The position numbers and the translations under genes were made by a program. 64,000 nt of DNA, taken from JBAOHV01 sp963714875 (GTDB taxonomy: Bacteria; Actinomycetota; Acidimicrobiia; Acidimicrobiales; Microtrichaceae). This document shows, piece by piece, positions 33,340 to 40,478 of the stretch (position 1 is the stretch's first letter; the number at the start of each line of letters is the position of its first letter). The stretch lies in the NCBI GenBank assembly GCA_963714875.1, contig CAVQQI010000011.1:1240001-1304000 (forward strand), read 5' to 3'. The notes below the pieces were generated by a model. It had not been told where the DNA came from, did not search any database, and saw only the letters and a program-made list of their open reading frames with translations.

Positions 33340-34452
33340 ATGGACGCCCTTCCTCCGATTCCCACTCAGCTCGTCGGTTCCTGGTGCAAGCCCCAGTGGT
33401 TGTGCGACCACGACCGGGTCTACGGCGCCGAGGGCACGTGGTGGCGCATCGACCACCCTCACCGCGCCGAGGCACTCGACGACGCGACCCGCCTGGCGAT
33501 CTGCGACCAGCACCGCGCCGGGCTGAGCATCCTGACCGACGGCGAGCAGCGACGTCAGACGTTCTCCGGGCACTTCTACTCCATCGAGGGGATCGACTCC
33601 GAGGAGCAGGGCGACGTCACCAACTTCGCCAACGACGTCGGCGAGTACCTGACGATGAAGCAGCGCACTCCCCCGCCCGCGCCCGACGCGGAGAGCGACG
33701 ACGCAGCCTCGGCGCCGCCGCCCCGGTTCACCCAGCCCCGCGTGGTGTCACCGCTGCGCTGGACCGCGCCGATCCTCGCCGGCGACGTCGAGTTCCTGCG
33801 GGGCCACACCGACCGGTTGACCAAGGTGACCATCATCGGACCCACCACGCTGGCGCTGCGCCTCGTGGACGAGCACTACGGCTCGTTGGAACAGGTCGCG
33901 TTCGCCCTGGCCGACGTCCTGAACGCCGAGGCCCGCGCCCTGGTCGCGCTCGGCGTGGACATCATCCAGTTCGACGAGCCCGAGGTGCACTTCCGCCACA
34001 GCCAGGTCGAGAGCTTCGCGACCGAGGCGCTGGACCGGGCAGTGACGGGAGTCGACGCGCACACGGTGGTGCACGTCTGCTACGGCTACTCGAAGAACAT
34101 CGCGGAGAAGCGCTCGACCCCGGTCTATGCGAAGGCCGTGGAGCTCCTGGCGGCATCGACGGTGGACGACATCTCACTCGAGTACGAACAGCCCCGCCAC
34201 GTGCCCGAACTGCTGGAGCACGCGGGCGACAAGGGCATCGCGCTGGGAGTCCTGGACCTGGACACCGACGCGGCGGTCGAGACCGTCGACCACATCGTCG
34301 GGCGCGCCAACGACGCGATCTCGGTCATCGGCCCCCGGCGCCTGCGCCTGGCCCCGGACTGCGGGATGTGGTTCCTGCCCCGGGAGCACGCCACGGCGAA
34401 GATCACCGCCATGGAGCTGGCCGCGCAGGAGTTGCGCACCCAGCACGCCTGA
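33340..34452 (+). CDS. Cobalamin-independent methionine synthase (MetE C-terminal domain) family protein
   Basis: 370 residues matching only the catalytic C-terminal barrel of MetE. The zinc ligands can be followed: His and Cys in VVHVCYGYS, a Glu in SLEYEQPR and Cys in LAPDCGMWF. The start shows VGSWCKPQWL and DGEQRRQTFSGHFY. Stand-alone barrels of this type transfer methyl groups between thiols and varied donors and often sit in catabolic operons, so demethylation of a pathway compound is more likely than methionine synthesis. The leaderless ATG at 33340 is supported by the TACCGT box. Confidence 0.82.
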   Translation: MDALPPIPTQLVGSWCKPQWLCDHDRVYGAEGTWWRIDHPHRAEALDDATRLAICDQHRAGLSILTDGEQRRQTFSGHFYSIEGIDSEEQGDVTNFANDVGEYLTMKQRTPPPAPDAESDDAASAPPPRFTQPRVVSPLRWTAPILAGDVEFLRGHTDRLTKVTIIGPTTLALRLVDEHYGSLEQVAFALADVLNAEARALVALGVDIIQFDEPEVHFRHSQVESFATEALDRAVTGVDAHTVVHVCYGYSKNIAEKRSTPVYAKAVELLAASTVDDISLEYEQPRHVPELLEHAGDKGIALGVLDLDTDAAVETVDHIVGRANDAISVIGPRRLRLAPDCGMWFLPREHATAKITAMELAAQELRTQHA

Positions 34453-34543
34453 ACGACCCCGCACGGCGACCCGGCGGTCTGCGCTGACCACCTGACCTGC
34501 CGACGGATCGTCTCGGCGCCGCGCCTGAGAACCGCTCCGAGCG

Positions 34544-35248
34544 TCAGTAGCGCTGCGGTTCCATCAGTTCGATCGGGTTGCCGAACATGTCAGGCGACCA
34601 GCAGGTCGCGCGACGGACGCTGGATTCAGGACCGGCAGCGTCGTGGAACGCGTCCAACACGAGATGGTCGATGCCCTCGGTCTCGCACCGGTGCCGGGCG
34701 AACGTCGAGGGGAACCCGTCGGGGGTGCGGTCGAAGAACACCGGCGTCGTCAGTGAAGGACGGCCGGTGCCGTCGGGGGCCGGGTCCAGCTGGGGCCCCA
34801 TCGGCACCGGCCGCAGCCGCTCGTTGACCCACGCCGCCAGCGTCGGATCCTCGAAGCCTTGCTCGGGCCCCACCTGGGTGGGCTGGACCATGAACACCCG
34901 CGGTGGCAGCACTGCGTCGTCGGGCGGGGCAGGACCCGAGACGTCGACGGCCCGCTGTCCGGATTCGATGAAGGGCGAGTCCAACAGCACCAGTCGTTCG
35001 ACACGTTCACCCAGCGACCCGACCGCAGCCTGCGCGACCACTCCGCCCATCGAATGACCGACCAGCACCACCGGCTCAGACCCGAACTGCTCGGCCACCT
35101 CGACGGTCGCATCGACCCACTCCTGGAGCGACTCGCCTGCAAGGTCGACGGTCTCCAACCGGTGACCTCGACGACCGAGCTCGACCGCGAGCGGCTCCCA
35201 GTACCAGGGGCCTCGGAACGCGCCGTGCACCGCGACGAACTGCGTCAT
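34544..35248 (-). CDS. Alpha/beta hydrolase, methylesterase (MES/hydroxynitrile-lyase) type
   Basis: 234 residues. FVAVHGAFRGPWYWEPLA and HRLETVDLAG, then the nucleophile elbow LVGHSMGGVVAQAA, resemble plant methylesterases and salicylate-binding esterases. In plants MES16 removes the methyl ester from chlorophyll catabolites, so its place at the end of a Rieske-RCCR operon is suggestive. The C-terminal tail is odd: CWSPDMFGNPIELMEP looks like the closing strand of VOC (glyoxalase) domains, not a hydrolase end. It is the last gene of the 40.3-34.5 kb unit, 13 nt after the ABM protein. Confidence 0.78.
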   Translation of the reverse strand: MTQFVAVHGAFRGPWYWEPLAVELGRRGHRLETVDLAGESLQEWVDATVEVAEQFGSEPVVLVGHSMGGVVAQAAVGSLGERVERLVLLDSPFIESGQRAVDVSGPAPPDDAVLPPRVFMVQPTQVGPEQGFEDPTLAAWVNERLRPVPMGPQLDPAPDGTGRPSLTTPVFFDRTPDGFPSTFARHRCETEGIDHLVLDAFHDAAGPESSVRRATCWSPDMFGNPIELMEPQRY

Positions 35249-35261
35249 CGGCCCGGGCCGG

Positions 35262-35582
35262 TCACTCGAGCACCGGATCCGGGTGGTCGAGCTCGACGTC
35301 GAACACGACCTTGGCCGGGTCACGCGGTTCCACGTGCTCGGACAGCCTGGCGATCCACGTCGGGTACTCGGGGTCCGCGACCATGCGCTCGTAGTCCTCG
35401 ATCTGGTCCCAGTACCGCAGGTTCACGAAGTGCCGACCGTCGTCGGTGTCACGGACCAGCCGTCGACCACGGAAGCCGGGCTGGTCCCGGTGGAACGCCT
35501 GGAACTCGTCGGTCAGCCGGACATACGCCTCGCGGTGCGGGCCCTCGTCGAGGGTCCAGGCGTGGGACAGGACCAGGATCAT
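35262..35582 (-). CDS. ABM-domain (antibiotic biosynthesis monooxygenase-like) small protein
   Basis: 106 residues with the ferredoxin-like ABM fold: MILVLSHAWTLDEG, the helix EAYVRLTDEFQAFHRDQPGF, the strand RGRRLVRDT, and HFVNLRYWDQIEDYERM. Members include cofactor-free monooxygenases and haem-degrading IsdG/HmoB enzymes. The IsdG catalytic Asn-His-Trp set is not obvious, so haem oxygenation is not claimed. Its start overlaps the VOC stop by 4 nt (ATGA). A longer frame upstream is a shadow of the VOC gene. Confidence 0.7.
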   Translation of the reverse strand: MILVLSHAWTLDEGPHREAYVRLTDEFQAFHRDQPGFRGRRLVRDTDDGRHFVNLRYWDQIEDYERMVADPEYPTWIARLSEHVEPRDPAKVVFDVELDHPDPVLE

Positions 35583-36559
35583 GCCGTCGGCCCGCCTGCC
35601 CGCAGCACGAACCGGACGCCGCCCCTGCTGACGCCCGCGACCAGGTTGCGTCCTGCGGCATCGGTGACCACAGCGCCGAACGATGCTCCGTCGCTCCATG
35701 CCGCCACCGCGTCCGCCACCGAGGCCACGTCGACGACGAGCGCATGCAGGCCGGCGGCGATCGCCGCACCCGGAACCGACGGGTCGACGCTGACCGCCGC
35801 CCTGGGATCCGGCTGGTGGTCGTCGAAGCTCATCAGCTCCACACGGATCGGCGCCACGTCGACATCGGACAGCATGGTCATGGTGATCGGCGTCGGTGAC
35901 TCGGGCAGGCCCAACTCGGCCGACACACTCGGCTCGCTGAAGCCGATCGTCGCGCCGGCGGTCCACCCGGCGCGGCGCCAACGGTCCAGCTCGCCGGCGT
36001 GGTCGGCGACCGACCAGACCACCGAGTGCGGCTCGGAGTACAGCGGCGGGTCGGCCATGTCGCAGACCGAGGACCGGCGGTGGGTGCTGTCCACCAGCAC
36101 CACCGCCAACCCGTCGGGCCCCGTGACCATCTGCTGACGCATCCGCATCGCGCCACCCGCCAGCACCGCCTCGGGCGACACCGTCCACCCTGCGCCGGCA
36201 GCTGCGGCGACACCCAGGTCGAGATCGGTCGTGTAGATGTCGAGCGCCCGGGGACCGAGCTCCCAGTCGACCGTCGGTCGCCCGGGGACCGTCGTCGGCA
36301 CGACCAGCACGGTGGCGCGATCCGGCGCCGCCGGCGCGCCGAGGCGTACGGCCCGACCGGTGATCGCCGGCACGCCGAAGACCTGCTGTGCCTCCTCGTC
36401 GCCGATCTCGACGGAGTCGACGACGATCAGACCGAACAGCTGCAGGAACCCGGTCGTCGCGGCAACATCGGTCGCGCCGACCACCACCTCGGCAACGGAT
36501 CCCATGCCAGCGCTGCCGACACCAGAGCGATCGCCGCCGGCGGCCGCTGGGCTGCCCAT
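35579..36559 (-). CDS. VOC-family (glyoxalase/extradiol dioxygenase fold) protein, two modules
   Basis: 326 residues with two consecutive VOC-like beta-alpha-beta-beta-beta units: an N-terminal one (AEVVVGATDVAATTGFLQLF ... IYTTDLDLGVAAAA ... MVTGPDGLAVVLVD) and a C-terminal one (SEPHSVVWSVADHAGELDRW ... AIAAGLHALVVDVASV). Metal-binding His/Glu positions are only partly kept. It starts 4 nt after the stop of the gene at 36,564 and couples to the ABM gene. An isomerase, dioxygenase or binding role is possible; no substrate evident. Confidence 0.7.
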   Translation of the reverse strand: MGSPAAAGGDRSGVGSAGMGSVAEVVVGATDVAATTGFLQLFGLIVVDSVEIGDEEAQQVFGVPAITGRAVRLGAPAAPDRATVLVVPTTVPGRPTVDWELGPRALDIYTTDLDLGVAAAAGAGWTVSPEAVLAGGAMRMRQQMVTGPDGLAVVLVDSTHRRSSVCDMADPPLYSEPHSVVWSVADHAGELDRWRRAGWTAGATIGFSEPSVSAELGLPESPTPITMTMLSDVDVAPIRVELMSFDDHQPDPRAAVSVDPSVPGAAIAAGLHALVVDVASVADAVAAWSDGASFGAVVTDAAGRNLVAGVSRGGVRFVLRAGGPTA

Positions 36560-36563
36560 GCGA

Positions 36564-37526
36564 TCAGCTGTCCGGGGTCCAGGCGAGCACGCCGAACAGC
36601 ACGGTGGAGAGCTGATCGCCGTCGAACAGCTTCCAGTTCACCGACAGCGATCGCTGGTCGTCGAACAGGAAGTCGCGGTTGGTCATCTTCTCGGCCCGGC
36701 CCATGACGTGCAGCGAGCTGTAGGCGGCACGGCCGTAGGCGATCGCGTTGCCATACAGGTCGGGGCCGTCGTAGGTGTGCCGATTGGCGTCGTGGTAGCG
36801 GTCGAAGGTCCATCGCCGTTCCAGGTCGCCGGTGATCTCGATGGTCTGGCGTGCCCGCAGCAGCGAGGTCGGCTGGTGGGTGATGGTGACCGTCGCCGTG
36901 CCCGACGGCTGCTGGTCGGCGCCGTAGAGCGCGACCTCTCCCGACCATGCGCCCGACTGCTTGGCCGGGAGGTCGTGCGGCTTGCGCCCCACCACGCGCT
37001 CGCCGGCGCAGAAGGCATCGATGCGGGTCGCCGTGTCGCTGTTGGTCTCGTAGTCGAACGCGACCTCGTAGACGCCGTTGAACACGGCGAACAACGTCGG
37101 GCCGTCGAACAGCTGCGAGCTGTAGACCTCGAGGCCCTGCTCGGGCAGCACGTGGACCATGGTCCGCAGATCGGCACGCCATGCGGGCGAGTAGTAGTGC
37201 GCGTCCACCAGGTTGCCGTACGGGTGACCGGCGCCGATGAAGTCCGGTCCCAGATAGATGCGGTTCGCGTCGCTGTCGAGCAGCTCGAAGGCGAACTCGG
37301 TGAACTCGAACCGGTTGCGCAGCGGCCCGACGTTGTCGAACAACGTGTGCATGTAGTACGTGGTCGTGCCGTCCTCGAAGACCGATGAGCGGTTCACCTT
37401 GATGTAGCCGGTGTGGTTGCCCTCGGCGTCGAACACCGACGGGTTGCCGAACCACTCGCCCTCGATGGCCTGCTGCCACTTGCTGGGCGTGGCCTCACCG
37501 TCCTGCTCGGTGCGTGGGTCGCTCAT
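36564..37526 (-). CDS. Unknown beta-rich protein in the RCCR/Rieske operon (calycin-like?)
   Basis: 320 residues, no signal peptide or TM helix. Two halves each begin with a Trp-Gly strand (IEGEWFGNPSVFDAEG and SGAWSGEVALYGADQQ) and continue as alternating strands rich in Tyr, Phe and Trp, which suggests two barrel-like domains, perhaps calycins. I cannot assign a family. The start overlaps the frameshifted RCCR-like stop by 4 nt (ATGA) and the VOC gene begins 4 nt after its stop, so it is a core operon member. A ligand-binding or lyase role on a linear tetrapyrrole would fit but is a guess. Confidence 0.6.
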   Translation of the reverse strand: MSDPRTEQDGEATPSKWQQAIEGEWFGNPSVFDAEGNHTGYIKVNRSSVFEDGTTTYYMHTLFDNVGPLRNRFEFTEFAFELLDSDANRIYLGPDFIGAGHPYGNLVDAHYYSPAWRADLRTMVHVLPEQGLEVYSSQLFDGPTLFAVFNGVYEVAFDYETNSDTATRIDAFCAGERVVGRKPHDLPAKQSGAWSGEVALYGADQQPSGTATVTITHQPTSLLRARQTIEITGDLERRWTFDRYHDANRHTYDGPDLYGNAIAYGRAAYSSLHVMGRAEKMTNRDFLFDDQRSLSVNWKLFDGDQLSTVLFGVLAWTPDS

Positions 37527-38270
37527 GACGCCACCGCCGAGCGGCCCGCTCCGGCCAGGAGCGTGCGTGTCGACTCGGACTGCTCAGCGCCGACCAACCG
37601 TTCGACGTTGGCCCACACGCGGTCGACGTCGGGGTTGAAGATCGCGGCCCGGTTGGCCTCGTCCCGAGCCTCGAGCAGCTCGGTGTCCGACGTCGGCCAC
37701 GAGCGCCTGGGGGATGCCGGCCTCGAGCAGCGAGAACCACTGCTCGCGATAGGCATCGACGGTCGGCACGATGGCCCGGAAGGTCGCCTCGTCGCAGTGG
37801 TTGGCCAGCATCCACTCGCTCATCAACGCCCACTGACGCGGCGCCAGGTCGGCCGGGGTGAGGCCGCCGCGGGCCAGCGTCTCGCCGCGGATCTCGGTGA
37901 GCGGTCCGTAGCAGTGGTCCATGTAGCCCAGGTGTGAACCGAGGTCGACCCTTGGGATCAGGTCCAGGTGGAACGCGTACGCCTCGGCGTTCTGCACCGA
38001 GTCGACCGTGTAGTGCGGCACCGCCGAGCCCGGGTCGGTGAACGCGAACATCATGTGCGAATCGAGTCCGATCATCGGCACCGTCATGCCGACGTACACC
38101 AGCGACACCGCGCCGTGGAACACGCGCACCGAACCGACCGGGTCGGGCATCATCTCGCTGGTGAGCGTGTCGTACGCTCCGTCGTCGCCGGAGCCGTGCA
38201 CCTCGGTCAGCGCCAGCCGTTCGGCGATGGCCACGACGTTGGACCAGCAGAGCTCCTGGGACAGGCTCAT
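37523..38270 (-). CDS. RCCR-like reductase (ferredoxin-dependent bilin reductase superfamily), paralogue 2, frameshifted
   Basis: The N-terminal 200 residues (38270 to about 37700) read in one frame: GSAVPHYTVDSVQNAEAYAF, then HLDLIPRVDLGSHLGYMDHC, matching the core of RCCR and the protein at 39,466. Around 37,680-37,705 the frame shifts by +1. The other frame continues with TELLEARDEANRAAIFNPDV, RVWANVERLVG and stops at 37,523. That continuation aligns with the RCCR C-terminal helices, and its stop forms the ATGA overlap with the next gene, so it is the native end. Against Arabidopsis RCCR (from memory) Glu154 is replaced by Asp and Asp291 is kept. Whether the frameshift is real or a sequencing error is open. 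Confidence 0.7.
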
Positions 38271-39451
38271 CGGAGTCCGCCCTGGTCGAACTCACGAGGT
38301 TCGGCCAGCGCCGCGTCGGACTCCATCTCCTTGAGCACCCAGGCATTCGCCAGGTCCGGATCCTCACGTCGGGCGGGCGAGGCGACGACGCGCACTGCGG
38401 TGTGCGCGCCGTCACCAGGTTCGTGGTCCGGGATGCCCCAACCCCGGTCCAGCCCCGCCTGACGCCACCGGCGGTAGGCCACCTGGTTGGCGTCGCTCTT
38501 GACGTGCAGCTCGGCGCTCAGGTCGACCGGTACCAGCTCGGGGCGCTGCCCCTCGACGGTGGGCTGGTCCTCGTAGAAGATCTTGTCGGTGCGGCGACGG
38601 GAGTCCTTGTCGGCCCACTTGCCGGTGAAGAAGCTGCGCATCATCGTCCACTTGGACACCGAGTGCGTCGCGTCGATGGGCACGACTGCGGTGAAGATCC
38701 GCATGGTGCCGAGCGGCAGGTTCACCTCGAGCATGGTCAGGTTCGGGAAGTAGATGCCGGTGCGGGTCTTGATCGGTGGCCGCTCGGCGTTCTTCTTCGA
38801 GATCATCTTCCAGATGCCCGACGGCTCCGGCGGATCCAGGTGCACGGTGCAGACGTTGCCGATGGACACCTCTCCGTGCAGGATCTCCTCGACGTCGTAG
38901 TCCTCGACCATCGGCGAGTCGGGGTTGCCGAACGAGCCGGCGTGCACGAAGGGCGCATGCGCGATGTCGACGGCGTTCTCGAGCACCCGCTCGTAGTTGG
39001 CCTTCCAGGCGAACTCGCCGGTGATGGCCCGGAAGCCCTCGGCCTGGGCGAGCGCGACCTCGTCGAGCACGTCGATGCGCGGCATGGGCGGACGTTCGGA
39101 CTCGGGCAGGTCGCCGAGGAAGACGAAGACGTAGCCGTAGCGTTCGACACACGGATAGGTGTCGATCCGGGCCTTCTTCGGGATCGGCAGGCCCTCACGG
39201 TTGGCGGGGATCTTGGTGCAGTGACCCGACGAGTCGAACTGCCAGCCGTGGTACGGGCACTCGATGCACCCGTTGCGCACCTTGCCCCCGGCCAACGACC
39301 CGCCGCGGTGGATGCAGATGTCGGACTGGGCCTGCACCGCGCCGCTGGCGTCACGCCACAGCACGAGTTGCTGACCCATGAGCTGCACGTGGGTCGGCGA
39401 ATCGGTGACGACGTGGCCGAACTCGACGGCGTACCAGTAGTTCTTGAGCAT
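38267..39451 (-). CDS. Rieske [2Fe-2S] non-haem iron oxygenase, VanA/pheophorbide a oxygenase type
   Basis: 394 residues. The Rieske centre ligands are Cys46-x-His48 (CIHRGGSL) and Cys65-x2-His68 (CPYHGWQF). The mononuclear iron site is Asn159, Asp162, His165, His170 (ENAVDIAHAPFVH). After the Rieske cluster it has HCTKIPANREGLPIP and YPCVERYGYVFVFLGDLPE, as in the PAO/vanillate-demethylase branch. It needs an electron partner, none of which is in the window. ATG 39451 follows GGAGGAACAG. It is flanked by two RCCR-like genes with a 14-nt gap on one side and an ATGA overlap on the other. Plant PAO carries an extra C-terminal CxxC and TM helices, which are absent here. Substrate not proven. Confidence 0.88.
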   Translation of the reverse strand: MLKNYWYAVEFGHVVTDSPTHVQLMGQQLVLWRDASGAVQAQSDICIHRGGSLAGGKVRNGCIECPYHGWQFDSSGHCTKIPANREGLPIPKKARIDTYPCVERYGYVFVFLGDLPESERPPMPRIDVLDEVALAQAEGFRAITGEFAWKANYERVLENAVDIAHAPFVHAGSFGNPDSPMVEDYDVEEILHGEVSIGNVCTVHLDPPEPSGIWKMISKKNAERPPIKTRTGIYFPNLTMLEVNLPLGTMRIFTAVVPIDATHSVSKWTMMRSFFTGKWADKDSRRRTDKIFYEDQPTVEGQRPELVPVDLSAELHVKSDANQVAYRRWRQAGLDRGWGIPDHEPGDGAHTAVRVVASPARREDPDLANAWVLKEMESDAALAEPREFDQGGLR

Positions 39452-39465
39452 CCTGTTCCTCCGCG

Positions 39466-40272
39466 TCAGCCGGACACGCCGGGTCGTTCGATCGAGCGGT
39501 GCTCTCCCCACAGGGAGCCCACCAGTCGTTCGGTCAGTTCCGCACCGTAGAACCGCTCGGCGAGCGAGTTCGCCGGATCGCGCTGTGCGATGTTGCGACG
39601 CATGGCCAGATCACGTTCGGCCAGTGCGTGGCGTTGGTCGGCCGGGGTCGGCGTCGCGTCGTCGAGGTAGGACAACCACTGATCCACACGCAGGTCGGCC
39701 ATCTCGGCCATCTGGTCGATCCAGCGGTCGGTGGTGGGCACCACGATGCACAGCGCCGACTGGGAGACCCCGACTCGGGTGAACGTGTCCTGGCTGATGA
39801 ACGGCGAGGTCTCGGGGTCTTCCTTGAGCGCCATGTAGGTGTCGTTGATGGGCTCGTAGTAGCGGTCGACGTAGTCGAGGTCGACGAACAGGTCGGCCCG
39901 GGGCAGCAGGTCGATGAAGCACCACAACGTGGGGAGCGTGCCCCAGGCCATGCCCAGGTGCGGCACGTTCGTGTCGGGCCCCAGCCAACAGGTCAGGTGC
40001 ATGTTGGTGAACCCGGCCTCGGGGTCACCGAGCCACGAGTTGATCATCCAGTCCATCTTCGGACCGGTCCAGGCGTGCAGCTCGCCCCGCGGGCCGGTGG
40101 GCCCGCCGAAGGAGGCGAGGTCGGCGACCGAGGGGTCCTCGGTCAGCTCGAAACGTGCCTGGATGCGGTCACGGACCGCTCCCATGTTCGACCAGAGGCG
40201 GTTGAACACCTCGGTGGAGTCGGTGTCGGGCGACTCATCGAAGATCTCGGTGACGCTCTTGGTGGTCTCCAC
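39466..40272 (-). CDS. Red chlorophyll catabolite reductase (RCCR) homologue
   Basis: 268 residues with a GTG start preceded by GGGGGA. It aligns with Arabidopsis RCCR/ACD2 (from memory) over most of its length: ELHAWTGPKMDWMINSW with the SPIDFVIGSW strand, FIDLLPRADLFVDLDYVDRY with the LDLPHRKDLVLNPDYLKEYY block, and the C-terminal LAERDLAMRR ... LAERFYGAEL helices. By that alignment Asp291 is conserved (Asp232), Glu154 becomes Ala109, and Phe218, which sets product stereochemistry, becomes Val169. The family reduces linear tetrapyrroles with ferredoxin and no cofactor. It is the first gene of the unit; operator g lies 34 nt upstream. Confidence 0.8.
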   Translation of the reverse strand: METTKSVTEIFDESPDTDSTEVFNRLWSNMGAVRDRIQARFELTEDPSVADLASFGGPTGPRGELHAWTGPKMDWMINSWLGDPEAGFTNMHLTCWLGPDTNVPHLGMAWGTLPTLWCFIDLLPRADLFVDLDYVDRYYEPINDTYMALKEDPETSPFISQDTFTRVGVSQSALCIVVPTTDRWIDQMAEMADLRVDQWLSYLDDATPTPADQRHALAERDLAMRRNIAQRDPANSLAERFYGAELTERLVGSLWGEHRSIERPGVSG

Positions 40273-40305
40273 GTGTCCCCCGTGATTCCTGCTGCCTGCT
40301 CATCT

Positions 40306-40332
40306 GTTCCGCTCACCGGAACGGCGTTACCA
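40306..40332. promoter_or_regulatory. Regulon operator g upstream of the RCCR/Rieske operon
   Basis: GTTCCGC-TCA-CCGGAAC-GGC-GTTACCA, three half-sites. A minus-strand -10 box TATGGT lies at about 40329-40334, so the operator covers the start region of the RCCR operon. From 40,333 to 40,478 there is nothing else I can assign; the region separates the RCCR operon from the ALDH that ends at 40,479. Confidence 0.75.
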
Positions 40333-40478
40333 TATCACCCGGTTGCTCGGCCGGGCGAGGGGCCGGAGCTCGCAGCCGTGGCGCCGGACCTGTCGAGCAC
40401 GCAGCTGTGCTGCGGAACGCGTCGGGCGCGGCGCGTTCTGCGACACAGTTCGAGCTGGCTCCGTGGGGCCGCTGGCTG

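Noticed and set aside
35262..35582. Calling the ABM protein an IsdG-type haem oxygenase
   Set aside because: The fold fits, but the catalytic Asn/Trp/His set of IsdG enzymes is not evident.
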